Positions 42,609 through 54,965 of a stretch of DNA of 64,000 nt are shown here, piece by piece; the stretch's first letter is position 1; the number at the start of each line of letters is the position of its first letter. This DNA is from Epiperipatus broadwayi (Eukaryota; Onychophora; Udeonychophora; Euonychophora; Peripatidae). Made by a program: the position numbers and the translations under genes. The stretch spans positions 1-64,000 of the forward strand of contig JAQFVV010012397.1 of assembly GCA_028023455.1 (NCBI GenBank), given 5' to 3'. Under the pieces are notes generated by a model. That model saw nothing but the letters and a program-made list of their open reading frames with translations. It did not search any database and was not told the origin of the DNA.

Positions 42609-44697
42609 TGTGACAGTCAGATTATGTATGCTGGTTTAACCTAGTTCGAGTCCTAAGCGAAAGTACCTCGAGGCCACTATACGCGAAATATTAAATAAAG
42701 AATATAATAACCTCTGCCCTATTTCGCCTATTCTCGGGGCTAATTCACGAACCAACAACACCATCTGAGCCACGCATAAATTATTTTTCAACCGGCCACA
42801 AAGCTTAGCAACAGCGGTAGAGACATGGACGGGAAATCCTAAGGAGCTAAAAGCTAAATATTTAAAGTACTTAAAATATGTGTTGGTGTTTGCGTTATGC
42901 GTGCCTGGATCATTGAAAAGTAAAATAAAGCATTTAACATAACTAAGAAACTCAAGTTTTTGATAATTAAATAATGTTTAATTACTGGCTTTAAAATATG
43001 AATAAGGCTTTAATGGCCTCCGCTATTCCCCTAAATTACTGCAACAAACTAATTAGACAAAAAAAAAGAAAACAAGTTAATAGGTTTGCGGTCAAATTCT
43101 TTTCTTCCCAATTTTATTAAAAATTTCCAACTCGATCTTCTCGATAAAGTACGATAGGTAATAAAACCTTTCGCAAAGCATTTCTTATGGCTTTGCGCGA
43201 AAAACCGGGTTTAAAATTAACTTAGAACGTATATAGCTAAATCAGATATACGTGACTAGCTAATGGCGGACAAAAAAAAGGTGTTATCAAAAAGATCAAG
43301 TTGGCACACAAAAGAAACTGACTTGGATTTAATTAACAACATAAATAAAATTGGAAAGTGATTTCAAATGAAAAGAAGAAAAAAAAATGTGAATTGTTAA
43401 ATTTAACCGCAACGAAATACTAAATCTAAGGAAGAATAGCGAAGGTAAAAAGGTTACATATAGCTAGATAATCCCAAAATATATTTACGGTTAATTTATA
43501 AAATGTTTACATAGCAAATACATATAATTCAATACAACAATAAGACAAGATGAATCAAAAGTAGCATACGAGATAGTTTAATTTAGGAGATACGATACCG
43601 TCCTTTTTCCGTGATGTTTCCTACGGCGTCCGTAGCTTGATCCGACCGACGATAGGTGTTTGTCCGGACAATGCAAAATATGAAGTATGGCTTCCATGAA
43701 AAGTTCTCCAGACACGGCATAGAGTTCAGATGGTTATTGATTGGATGTTAAGGCATTTTGGATGGTATTTAGGAACCTCGGCGATAGGCAAAGCTATGAT
43801 TTGCCTAGCCAAGCATATCCATTTTCCTCAAAATACGGTTGGTTTTAACTTGAGCCGGTTCCAACTTCTCCATTGTTTGAAAATGACAACTGTATAACTT
43901 TTTTTTTAAGCACCAGCTAAATGTGAAGCAAAATCTAAAGGATTTCTCCCAAAAGAAATCTGAATGTACTCTCCAGAAAACTTGGAATAAAACAGCAAGA
44001 AAAATCTTAATAAATCGCCTTCACAAGCAAAATCAGAATCAACTGACTCATTCAAAAGGAAAAGTCTGAATACCCTCTCTTTTGTTCTCCCTACTATTTA
44101 TACTTTCTCTGACAGCTACCTTCCATTGTTTGTATGATCTGAGATCTTGATAAGCCTCCCCATGCTCCTTTGTTTCAAAGCAACACTTTCTAAAAATACT
44201 TTAACTTTTTTACTCTAACTTTTTTTACTTCAAAGTTTGAATTCTCTTAATTAAAAAGAAAGAAAGAGAAGGCCATCTTTAATTACACTTGAATGGCTCA
44301 CTAATTAAAACTATACATTCTTTTAGAAAATGTTGGCAGGCTTATCTCAAAATCAAATCATACTAAATATTTTAATAAAATTTGAACAACAATATATTAT
44401 TATTTTACAATAGAATAAGCATTTTATTTCAGCAGAATTTTGCATTAACTCATATATATACGCTAGATGTATATATATGTATGTTTGACTAATAGGTTAA
44501 GCAATTTTTATCAATAGAATGAAATTTATTTAAAATAAAATATTTAACTGTAATACACATTTAATAAGCATAATTATTTTTAACTCTAATGCAAAACCCT
44601 GCTGATATTGAACTATAAACTTAATTTAGGTCTACAATATTAATTAAGTTTATAGGAAGATGTGAAGCATGGATCGGACTTCAGATCCATTGCTTCA
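42609..44697 (-). repeat. Element 2 3' LTR
   Basis: In element orientation starts TGAAGCAATGG after GGGAAA and ends GACTGTCACA. TATA box at 44095-44102. Confidence 0.92.
44095..44102 (-). promoter_or_regulatory. TATA box in element 2 3' LTR
   Basis: TATAAATA on the minus strand, matching the other family members. Confidence 0.5.
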
Positions 44698-44937
44698 TTT
44701 CCCAATAGTTAGTGAGCAAAAAAAAAATGTTAAAAAAAAAAATGCTGTTGCTTCAGGTCAGAGGTAAGAATTTGTACCAGGTGAGTTCAAGCCTACTCTT
44801 TATTCACTGTAATGTTTAATTTGCTACTACTAATAATCTTTCTATATGTTACTACAAAACGGTTTATCCATCATTCATTCTCCTATATTTTAAATCAAGT
44901 CCGTGTTGTTTTAGTCTGACTAGCTATATTTATGTTT

Positions 44938-46020
44938 TTAATTTCTAAACTTTCCGGGATCCGGTGGTATATACTGCCTTGTATTTTTGGACGGGTTCAT
45001 GACCCTATCATTTTGGTTTTCTTCTAAGTTCCCATAATCAATGTCAGTTAGTATCCGAATCGTGCCTTGAATATCCTGCATTTGAGTGCTTATTAATATT
45101 TTCCTTATCCAGGGTGGCATGTTGTGCCTAATCATCCTCACTATCTGCATTTCTGGATAATTGAAAGCAGTTAGGGCTTTAATGCGATTTACCTGCCTAA
45201 CAAAAAACTGAGCATAAGTCTCTTGATGGTTAGCTGGGTATCTTTCATGCATTATGGAATACATCAAACCTTCCTGCCTCTCTGCACTCCAGTACATTGA
45301 CATTATTGCCTTCTCATATTCCATAAATGTTTGCGGTTGTATAGATAGAGTATTCCACCATTCTCTGGCAGATTCTTTTAAATGATGACTGGAGATCGCC
45401 ACCTTTTCTTGTTCTGTCATATTCTGAAATTGAAAAAACATTTTGAGACTATCAAGGTGGTGTCTAGGGTTTCCACCCGGTTCCCCTCTAAAACCTTGTA
45501 TATGTATGAATTTAGCCACCGGAGACGTTACCGGATTAATTATTATAGGCGTAAGGATTTGGTTACCTTGTTGCGCCTTGATTGGATTGATCTGTTGATG
45601 AGTGTTCATTTCCTTTTTATCCACATCCATCTGTCCATTGTCTTCTCCTTCCTGTATTTGATGCTTGACTGACGTGTCCCAGGCATACATATCCTTCTCT
45701 ACTTCATTATCGATCAATGATTTAGGTTGTGTATCATCTTGTTTCTGTTGCCATTTTAACTGAGTATCCTCATCTGGCCATACTTTTGTTCTGGTATGTT
45801 GTTGCTGGAGACCCATGTTTTCCTCCAAACGGTTCAGTCGTTGAGATGTCATATTCATGAATTGCTGGAACATGTTCCTCATTATTTCATTTTCATGTCT
45901 CATTTCTTTGATGAAAGCATCAAAGTTATACTCTTCATTATGAGTACCTGTTGGCCTCTTGGGAATATTGAGTACTACCTCCTCCTCGCTGTCATAATGT
46001 GCGTCCGTCTGTTGGTCCAT
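44938..46020 (-). CDS. Element 2 gag, intact open frame
   Basis: About 360 residues from the ATG at 46020, which matches the element 1 start; ten codons further upstream are also open. The N-terminal third is acidic with a short helical stretch (MTSQRLNRLE). A retrotransposon gag capsid domain spans about residues 175-335, with KESAREWWNTL and later MYWSAERQEG. There is no zinc knuckle. The last residues (QYIPPDPGKFR) are shared with the integrase-tail fusion of element 1, so they are probably the pol terminus joined by an internal deletion. Gag would form the particle that packages element RNA; polymerase must come from elsewhere. A Ty3/gypsy family assignment is likely. Confidence 0.82.
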   Translation of the reverse strand: MDQQTDAHYDSEEEVVLNIPKRPTGTHNEEYNFDAFIKEMRHENEIMRNMFQQFMNMTSQRLNRLEENMGLQQQHTRTKVWPDEDTQLKWQQKQDDTQPKSLIDNEVEKDMYAWDTSVKHQIQEGEDNGQMDVDKKEMNTHQQINPIKAQQGNQILTPIIINPVTSPVAKFIHIQGFRGEPGGNPRHHLDSLKMFFQFQNMTEQEKVAISSHHLKESAREWWNTLSIQPQTFMEYEKAIMSMYWSAERQEGLMYSIMHERYPANHQETYAQFFVRQVNRIKALTAFNYPEMQIVRMIRHNMPPWIRKILISTQMQDIQGTIRILTDIDYGNLEENQNDRVMNPSKNTRQYIPPDPGKFRN

Positions 46021-46399
46021 TTTTTTTGCTATTTTGCTACACAAAGTCACAATTTATTTCTAAACGTATTTTAATACAATCTATATAAGTATATTGTATT
46101 ATGTCTATCTAGGAGCTATATCCTGTATGTGAAGAAAAAAAATTTTTTTGTTCTTTAAAAAAAATAAGTCAAATATTCTAAATTCTTTATTTATGTTTTC
46201 AAAAACTAACTTTGCCTACCTCACGAGGTCCTATTTTAACCCTATGCCTATATGTATCTGTTTACACATGAAAATATAAAAAAATCCTGCCGTGTCTGTC
46301 TTTAATAACTATACCACATATTATTCTCCTCACTTTACTTTATTTATATTTCATTAAAATATCATTACTATGTTAATATAACTAAAATAATCCACTTAC

Positions 46400-46424
46400 A
46401 GCTTGACCTGGCTTTCTCTGACAC
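46400..46424 (-). other. Predicted 25-nt microexon, element 2
   Basis: Same 25-nt block and same TTTCAG acceptor and GTAAGT donor as element 1 at 3014-3038, with no change inside the exon. Confidence 0.55.
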
Positions 46425-46879
46425 CTGAAACAACTAAAAATGCATTTACATTAATACAAGTATATATCTATAACGAAATATGTGAGCAAAATATACATAA
46501 GTCATGTTTAAACATTATTTTGGCTCACTAAGCATACATTGTTATTTTGATCATCTAGTATAGTTTAGTCTATTTGATATCCGATATGAGAAATTGCACT
46601 TGCCGACAAATTTATTTGAGAAGGGCGCCAGTCGACAAGACAATGGCCATATCAAATATACATATTAATGGATAATGATCCAAGCACACATTTATAAGGT
46701 TTATAAAGTTTCAATGCAGTTAAAATTTTACTTTGCGTTTCAGTTCACTTTTAAAAAAAAATTTAATTTGATTCTGCTGAACGAAAAAAAATCTCTGGAT
46801 GAATAAGTAAATGCTATTTTAAATGACACAATATTATTTAAATCGAAGACGTATAACAACTAAGTACGGTAATTTGTCT

Positions 46880-47064
46880 GATCTGGGATCGAAACCAGTT
46901 ACCATTTTGGTCATGACACACAAAAAAAAAACAATTTAAACAGCCTAAAGTACGATTAACAAAACAAAATATATACAAAAAAAATTAAAATAAAAGTAAA
47001 ATCCCATGATAACCGCCACTCCGAATTATGAACCTGGGATCGAAACCAACTACCATTTTGGTCA
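46880..47064 (-). repeat. tRNA-T-arm-like repeat pair, element 2 leader
   Basis: Counterparts of the element 1 pair, at 46880-46916 and 47031-47064, each with GGTTTCGATCCCAG and ACCAAAATGGT. Confidence 0.6.
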
Positions 47065-47444
47065 CAACCCGAAATAGATTAACAATTATCAAGCAATTTT
47101 ACGGAATCACGCATTGAGATCAAAAACTGTTTCAAAAACATTTATATAAAAACGGGTTTTACCGAACTATAACGAAGTGTATACCATATACACCCATATA
47201 TATGAATATGTACACACTAAATATGCATATATATGACTACATATGAATATACAAACAGATATACCCATACAAATATTTCTTTTATTATTATGTACATAAA
47301 TTTATTAGAACGAATGTCATATTGCAAACCGCATACTCCTATTATTTCAGGCAAGTAACGCTGGTCACAACTATGACACGGAAACAACAATTGCAGACAT
47401 AGACCTATTATTTCAGGCTACACAGCAATTTAGAACTCTACAGT

Positions 47445-47556
47445 GTAAGGGGTCTTCACCTAAACGGTTACTAAGGGAATCTTCATAAACGATCAGTAAA
47501 AAAACAAGGGCTTCACCTAACGGTTGCTCAAAGGGTCTTCACCTAACGATTACTCA
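47445..47556 (-). repeat. Tandem leader repeats, element 2
   Basis: Four units equivalent to element 1 1922-2033; two are slightly decayed. Confidence 0.78.
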
Positions 47557-48664
47557 ATAAATGATTCAATAGCATAATCCGAAATGGGAAAAAAAATCTT
47601 AACTAAAGGGTGGCTGACATCTATGTTATACAAAAATATAAATTAAACGACATACGCATTTACTCTTTATTAAGTTGAAAATTAAGTTTGCTATTTTATT
47701 AACAAAACTTATATATATATTTGGTAGGACACGTAATTACAAAATATTTAACAGTGAACGAAAATTTTGCCTGATTATAGCATTCATTTTATATAAAAAC
47801 GCAATGCAGGGAACGTGAAAAAAAAATATTTGTTAACACCGTACACTGACACGTGTAATTTTGACTTATCAAAGCTTTCGATCTATGAAAAAACAATCCT
47901 ATTAACGAAAAAAAAATTATCTAAGATATTAACAAAAATTTATCCAAACGGAAATAAAAATCTATTATGTAATTGTACTTTTTTACTCAAAATATTAACA
48001 CTACAGTTTATACTATATTTCGAAAAAAAACATTATTATTCCCAAACTTTTTCATATTTGAGCGATACTAAAAACAATCTAAAGTACGAAAGCTAATTTA
48101 AGGGAGGGCGGGTGGGTATATATTTGACACTTCCGCCTTATCGAAGCTATCTACTTTATACGAGAAAAAAAATATGGCGTACTGGCCATGACAAAACTAA
48201 TTAGGATTACCAAAAAATTACTTTAACTCTGAAATCTTCTTTTCTAATCACACACAAAAAAAAACAACTAACGGCGTGTTAACTTTTTTTAACTATAAAA
48301 TATTCATTTCATATATATCAAACTCGGAAAAAAAAATGTTTAGCTTATAACACCTTTAATTTCTTAATTAGTTAAAAAAAATGACATTTAGCTCACGTTA
48401 GGAAACAAACTTGGAAAAAATTATACATATATTATTTGATATAAATTATTAAACTAAAACTAGCTTCTCAGGGTACTATTAAAAAATTTTTTTTTTTTTT
48501 GAAGAAAAGAAAAAAAATGACACTCATCCACGTTGTTAGCGTCAGAATCGGAAAAAAAAATTATACGTCTACCCATATTTTCCTTAATTTCAAACAGAAA
48601 AAAAACATTCCATACACATACGAATGTCATATAGGGCATTGCAGGGCATGGAAAATTTCGAAAA

Positions 48665-48683
48665 GCCACACGATGGGCGTCCA
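48665..48683 (-). promoter_or_regulatory. Primer-binding-like site of element 2
   Basis: TGGACGCCCATCGTGTGGC, 25 nt after the LTR end behind a T run. Confidence 0.42.
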
Positions 48684-48708
48684 GAATGCGGAGAAAAAAA
48701 AAATCTAC

Positions 48709-50799
48709 TGTGACAGTCAGATTATGTATGCTGGTTTAACCTAGTTCGAGTCCTAAGCGAAAGTACCTCGAGGCCACTATACGCGAAATATTAAATAAAG
48801 AATATAATAACCTCTGCCCTATTTCGCCTATTCTCGGGGCTAATTCACGAACCAACAACACCATCTGAGCCACGCATAAATTATTTTTCAACCGGCCACA
48901 AAGCTTAGCAACAGCGGTAGAGACATGGACGGGAAATCCTAAGGAGCTAAAAGCTAAATATTTAAAGTACTTAAAATATGTGTTGGTGTTTGCGTTATGC
49001 GTGCCTGGATCATTTAAAAGTAAAATAAAGCATTTAACATAACTAAGAAACTCAAGTTTTTGATAATTAAATAATGTTTAATTACTGGCTTTAAAATATG
49101 AATAAGGCTTTAATGGCCTCCGCTATTCCCCTAAATTACTGCAACAAACTAATTAGACAAAAAAAAAGAAAACAAGTTAATAGGTTTGCGGTCAAATTCT
49201 TTTCTTCCCAATTTTATTAAAAATTTCCAACTCGATCTTCTCGATAAAGTACGATAGGTAATAAAACCTTTCGCAAAGCATTTCTTATGGCTTTGCGCGA
49301 AAAACCGGGTTTAAAATTAACTTAGAACGTATATAGCTAAATCAGATATACGTGACTAGCTAATGGCGGACAAAAAAAAAGGTGTTATCAAAAAGATCAA
49401 GTTGGCACACAAAAGAAACTGACTTGGATTTAATTAACAACATAAATAAAATTGGAAAGTGATTTCAAATGAAAAGAAGAAAAAAAAATGTGAATTGTTA
49501 AATTTAACCGCAACGAAATACTAAATCTAAGGAAGAATAGCGAAGGTAAAAAGGTTACATATAGCTAGATAATCCCAAAATATATTTACGGTTAATTTAT
49601 AAAATGTTTACATAGCAAATACATATAATTCAATACAACAATAAGACAAGATGAATCAAAAGTAGCATACGAGATAGTTTAATTTAGGAGATACGATACC
49701 GTCCTTTTTCCGTGATGTTTCCTACGGCGTCCGTAGCTTGATCCGACCGACGATAGGTGTTTGTCCGGACAATGCAAAATATGAAGTATGGCTTCCATGA
49801 AAAGTTCTCCAGACACGGCATAGAGTTCAGATGGTTATTGATTGGATGTTAAGGCATTTTGGATGGTATTTAGGAACCTCGGCGATAGGCAAAGCTATGA
49901 TTTGCCTAGCCAAGCATATCCATTTTCCTCAAAATATGGTTGGTTTTAACTTGAGCCGGTTCCAACTTCTCCATTGTTTGAAAATGACAACTGTATAACT
50001 TTTTTTTTAAGCACCAGCTAAATGTGAAGCAAAATCTAAAGGATTTCTCCCAAAAGAAATCTGAATGTACTCTCCAGAAAACTTGGAATAAAACAGCAAG
50101 AAAAATCTTAATAAATCGCCTTCACAAGCAAAATCAGAATCAACTGACTCATTCAAAAGGAAAAGTCTGAATACCCTCTCTTTTGTTCTCCCTACTATTT
50201 ATACTTTCTCTGACAGCTACCTTCCATTGTTTGTATGATCTGAGATCTTGATAAGCCTCCCCATGCTCCTTTGTTTCAAAGCAACACTTTCTAAAAATAC
50301 TTTAACTTTTTTACTCTAACTTTTTTTTACTTCAAAGTTTGAATTCTCTTAATTAAAAAGAAAGAAAGAGAAGGCCATCTTTAATTACACTTGAATGGCT
50401 CACTAATTAAAACTATACATTCTTTTAGAAAATGTTGGCAGGCTTATCTCAAAATCAAATCATACTAAATATTTTAATAAAATTTGAACAACAATATATT
50501 ATTATTTTACAATAAAATAAGCATTTTATTTCAGCAGAATTTTGCATTAACTCATATATATACGCTAGATGTATATATATGTATGTTTGACTAATAGGTT
50601 AAGCAATTTTTATCAATAGAATGAAATTTATTTAAAATAAAATATTTAACTGTAATACACATTTAATAAGCATAATTATTTTTAACTCTAATGCAAAACC
50701 CTGCTGATATTGAACTATAAACTTAATTTAGGTCTACAATATTAATTAAGTTTATAGGAAGATGTGAAGCATGGATCGGACTTCAGATCCATTGCTTCA
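48709..50799 (-). repeat. Element 2 5' LTR
   Basis: Almost base-for-base identical to 42609-44697; differences include single substitutions near 49016 and 49937 and poly-A length. TATA box at 50196-50203. Confidence 0.92.
50196..50203 (-). promoter_or_regulatory. TATA box in element 2 5' LTR
   Basis: TATAAATA on the minus strand; the likely promoter of element 2. Confidence 0.55.
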
Positions 50800-50943
50800 C
50801 ATGGTTAATTTAAATATAAATGATCCTCTTCCTATACCTGGTATATTACTTGAGTTCCACTATTGAATAAGTAAAATTACCCCTATTCATACTGTGAGTA
50901 AATATATCTCAATATGTTAATCTTAATACATTTTTAAAAAAAT
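50800..50943. repeat. 144-bp host repeat, second copy
   Basis: CATGGTTAATTTAAATA and onward, about 5-8% different from 42461-42604 by eye. Confidence 0.78.
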
Positions 50944-51069
50944 GGGTAGAATTAGAGATAGTATTATATACAGATAATTTGACATCAGTTAAGTAAATAG
51001 GATTCAATAGAAGACAGGATACCTATAGAAGGATAAGTAATGAAGGTGTAGGGTATAAAGTGAGATTAC

Positions 51070-51073
51070 ATAT
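51070..51073. repeat. Element 3 target duplication, left
   Basis: ATAT, matched by 57946-57949 after the right LTR. Confidence 0.6.
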
Positions 51074-51196
51074 TGAAACGGAAACTTCCAATCCCTTTCC
51101 GTTTCACCATCAACCTAATGACCTACTCGTCTGAACTAGTTTCGAACCTATTTTAAATGTAAAAATGTAATATATAAGTCGAGCGGGAGACCTTTG

Positions 51197-51375
51197 CTAT
51201 AATGGCCGCTTAAATTGCATCATCCATTTACTTACGAAAACACGCTATAATTAGACAGGTTTGATAAAATTATAGCGGAGAAATGCTCATAAATTATTAT
51301 AAAATGTTTTATAAATTTTCAGTCAATTTTTAATTATATTCGCTATAATATTCGTAGGTGGATGGATAATTTAAA
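51197..51375. repeat. Imperfect inverted repeat inside element 3 LTR
   Basis: TAAATTGCATCATCCA...TTACGAA (about 51210-51239) is inverted as TTCGTAGGTGGATGGATAA (about 51352-51375), with GCTATAAT repeats between. The right LTR has it too. It may be a small embedded hairpin element or a structural feature. Confidence 0.55.
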
Positions 51376-51934
51376 CCTTGGAATAACGGCAAAATGATTC
51401 ATATATATTTAAGTTTAAATAAAAGTAATGTAAATGTTTTCTTTAATTTATTTAACGGTTTTCTGATTTAATGTTTTACATATATAGTTGAAACAAGTAT
51501 TTTCTTTAAATTTGCTTTTTTTTTAATAAACAAATATGTTAAAAGTTATTTAGTTTTATAAAATAAGAATTATCTGTTCGCAATTAAAAATGAGAATTTT
51601 TGTACACAAGATATCAATTAGTGACACACCCGGGTAAAAAAGTAAAATCTGTTTTCTGATTGATTTTTGTTTGCAACAAAAGACTTTTTCATTAAATCAG
51701 AATACCATTCCTTCTGCTAAGTAATAACACCTGAAAAGGAATTTAATTAATGAAAATGAATCAAATTATATAGTTTATATATTTTGATACATTTTTTAAG
51801 GAAATTAAATATAACACCTCGGAGATTTTATCAGTTGTTGTAGAAATTGAATTATATTATTTTGCTTTAATTAAAAGTCAATTGATCCCGAGGCTTACGA
51901 AATTCCAGAAAGGTGTTAAAGCTTAGTCGGAATA

Positions 51935-51942
51935 TATAAATA
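51935..51942 (+). promoter_or_regulatory. TATA box in element 3 5' LTR
   Basis: TATAAATA followed by GGCC; the same box occurs at 55825-55832 in the right LTR. Confidence 0.55.
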
Positions 51943-52295
51943 GGCCTTATTTTAAGCGGGAAGATAGACTCCATCTTGCTGTTGAATAGCTGTTAAGATC
52001 AGAAGTCAAAATTGTTTAATTTTACCATGTCTGGCTAAAGTCAGGCAAGAATTGCTGCAATTCCCGTGATGGAACGCCAAGTTCAATCCATCAAATGCCG
52101 AAGCAACAACCACACCAAATAAAAGATGTCATAAGCCGCTAAAAGAACTTGCCTTTGTTCCAACACCATTTTAAATCGTCTCACAACTGAATAAGAACAT
52201 GCCATAAGCCGCCAAAGAACTCACCTTCGTTCCAGCTCGTGTTAGATGGATAAGCATGTTTTGACTGGCTCATAGGTTTTTTTTTTTTCCGTGTT

Positions 52296-52315
52296 TGGAT
52301 GCCCAAATCGTGGGA
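52296..52315 (+). promoter_or_regulatory. Primer-binding-like site of element 3
   Basis: TGGATGCCCAAATCGTGGGA, 23 nt after the LTR behind a T run, parallel to elements 1 and 2. A second TGG motif, TGGACGACCCAGTG, lies near 52446, and TGGCGCCCGAGG near 52564. Confidence 0.42.
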
Positions 52316-53249
52316 CTTGTAACTCATTTCCACCCCTGAAGAGATTATGGAGTATATATATATAATTCTTTTGGTCAAAATTAATGATTTTGAGTCAAAT
52401 TTTTTTTTGAATAATGTATATATGTAAGATTTTTTTTTCCGCGTTTGGACGACCCAGTGAGGCTCGATGTAAACACCTACATACTCTGAGTTATGGACTT
52501 TTGTGTGTATATAGCAAAAAAATTTATTAAATTTATTTTGTGTCTTTCCTGTTCACTAGTGACTGGCGCCCGAGGATGATTGATCAAGTTATAAGTCATC
52601 CTCTTATAAATTTGTCATTAGGGAGCAGAGAAAAGAAATTTAGATTAAAAGAAAAGGGGGGACTCGTTGTTTTATCAAAGTATTTTTATGAATTGGAGTG
52701 GTTTAAAATGAGTAAGAAATATATATATAAAAGTAACGTCAAATTAACCAAAAGTTAAAAGGTTTGAAATTGGTGCAGACGGGTCAAACGGAATTAGGTC
52801 ATAAAACTATTTAAGTATGTATATATAAAAAAAAAACAGCTGGAAGAAGAGAGCGGGGGTGAGTTAAATTTTTATTAAGTCATCTTTAATATTAAAATAT
52901 GTGTTATACTTTAGATATATAGACGAAAAAAAAAAAAGATTTTTTTTAAATTTTTCATATATTTTATTAAAGCTAGAAAAAAAGAAGGGATTTTTTTTTT
53001 TAAATAAAAAAAGAATTTCATATGTTTTATAAAATAAAAAGTAGGGAGACGAAAATTTTTTTTTAAATTCATTATATGTTGGACGGGCATCAAGATGGAG
53101 TAAGCTTATAGATATATTAGTGAGTTAGGCATAGAGTTGGGATGGAAGTGAGCGAGTCGTTCTTGAAGGGGGAGAGCAGCAAACAGCCGTATTAAAAGTA
53201 TAAAAGTTTTAAAAATCAAATATTTATTAGGTACAAAATAATAATAATT

Positions 53250-54437
53250 TTGAAAGGATTGTACAAGATAAAAACTGTAGCTATGCCAGAGAATTTAGTT
53301 ACAAAAATATCGGAACAAACACCGATGGAGATTAAGCAGGAAGGCTGGGATTTTAACTGGTTGCTGAGACAGCTTAGACGGGATACGGAGGAATGGAATA
53401 AAAAACGGGATCAGAAAATGGAGGAATGGAATAAAAAACAGGATCAGAAAATGGAGAAATGGAATAAAAAAATGGATCAGAAAATGGAAGAATGGGATAA
53501 AAGATACAGACAGAAAATGGAGGAAAGGTATCAGAAAATTGACCAAAGATTTGAGGCCCAAATTAAAGAAATTAGGCCATCAGTCAGTGGCCAGCATAAA
53601 TATAAAGTTACGAGAGAATTCAAGGAAACGTTACAGACAAGTCAAGTGGAAAATAATCAAGATAGGGGTATAATTAAAGAAGTTAAGACCTTAGTAGAGA
53701 AGGTAGAATGTCAAGAAAAGGATTTGATAGATAAGGTTTATAACGTTGGTGCAGAATTAGGCAGCAAATTCCAAGAGTGTGAAGAAGCCCAAAGGAAGAT
53801 CAGAGAGGAAATATATGAAATAAAAGAAAACCTGCTACAAAGAAGTCAAATAGCCAACAAAGAAGAAAACATTATCACAGCTTGTATTCCAGAATTGAGA
53901 GATGTAGCAGAAATGAAAGAAGAGACAGAAAAGGAAAGTAAGGAAAGCAACTTTGCTAGTGATTACCAAGATAAAAGACTTAATAGACATGAGAGAGTGC
54001 AATTTATTGGCCAGACTGAAGATGATACTGAAAATAATTTTAGAGAGGGAAAAGCACTTACTGAAGAAAAGATCATTGAAAATGAAAATAATGTAAAATG
54101 TACATAAGCAATAATGAACGTGAGTAATATTAATAATATAAAGCATCTAGACACTCCATGCCAAGAAACTCCTATAGAAAATACCAGTAAGTTATCTGTA
54201 GCAGAACAGGAGCCCACGTTTGAAGAAAAGAATTTCGAGCTGCATGAGATACGAAGTTTGACAATGCACCCTAAGCGATCTCCTGTAAGGTTGAAAGACA
54301 AAAATGAAAGCTATGAATGGATAACCGATGATGATGAAGACAGTTGGATATCTGATGAAGATGATGATGATCTATTGGGATGTTGTTTCAACCCCGGCAT
54401 GGAGTTACTCCTTAAACAACCCCCAGATCCTATTTAA
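53250..54437 (+). CDS. Element 3 coiled-coil gag-like frame with one internal stop
   Basis: 53250-54107 encodes 285 residues; a TAA is followed, still in frame, by 54114-54437 (107 residues). Apart from that codon it is a single frame of about 395 codons. Residues 47-90 are four 11-residue repeats of the type EEWNKKQDQKM. The rest is highly charged and predicted coiled coil, with an acidic cluster (DDDEDSWISDEDDDD) near the end and a final QPPDPI that recalls the PPDPG tail of elements 1 and 2. I recognise no capsid or enzyme domain, so gag is inferred from position. The stop may be a mutation or a readthrough site. Confidence 0.6.
53388..53519 (+). repeat. Four 33-bp coding repeats in element 3
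   Basis: Units start GAGGAATGGAATAAAAAA and end CAGAAAATG, each encoding 11 residues. A decayed fifth follows to about 53552. Confidence 0.88.
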
Positions 54438-54965
54438 ATTGTTAGTTGTTTTTGTGAGTGATTTGATCACTCTATATATATTATACACTCTATATTTTAT
54501 TTATATACCTTATATATATATATATGATACACTTTATATTTATTTACATACCCTTTATATTGTTATTATACACATTACATTTTATCTATATCCATTTTAC
54601 CTATTATATACTTTATATTTTAACCATATATTATCTATATACCCTTTTATATATTTATTACACGCATTATATTTTATATATATATAAAACATATCCATTA
54701 TTTTGACAAAGAGGTATACTCGTTTGGGTATATATCTGTTTAAGTTTAAAATATTAACTAATAACCGATGATTTCATTGTGTGTGTTGATAATTGTTAGA
54801 AGCATTAAATTTATTATATAGTGTAATCCAATAAGATGTATTATCATAAGTTTAGCGTAGGATTAGTCATGAGTTTATATTTTGAAAGAAGCCATAATTT
54901 AGCTCCGTGTTATATAAGTAAAGTCTTTTTTTTTTATTTGTTTTTTTTTACTAAGTTTACTGATA

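Larger units (their letters stand above)
42609..50799 (-). mobile_element. Element 2: recent non-autonomous LTR retrotransposon
   Basis: Two LTRs of about 2.09 kb (42609-44697 and 48709-50799) that differ at only a handful of sites, a 4.0-kb internal region, and CATG flanks at 42605-42608 and 50800-50803 (ACATG if one LTR base is reassigned). On the minus strand the order is LTR, primer-like site, 2.7-kb leader with conserved repeats and microexon, gag, short purine run, LTR. Pol is absent. It is of the same family as element 1 and the solo LTR. Confidence 0.92.
51074..52272 (+). repeat. Element 3 5' LTR, internally deleted
   Basis: Compared with the right LTR it lacks about 1.74 kb. The junction is at TCCAGCTCG (52231-52239), a 9-mer present at both ends of the missing segment in the right LTR (about 56156 and 57904). 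Confidence 0.83.

Noticed and set aside
42609-50799. The two LTRs of element 2 as a segmental duplication or CRISPR-like repeat
   Set aside because: Typical LTR ends, target duplication and gag between them explain the structure.
51136-51150. ACTAGTTTC in element 3 LTR resembling the ribozyme GAAACTAGT block
   Set aside because: No CTGANGA core or pairing strands on either orientation.
53295-53561. Minus-strand frame rich in Phe and Pro opposite the element 3 repeats
   Set aside because: It is the antisense shadow of the 33-bp coding repeats.
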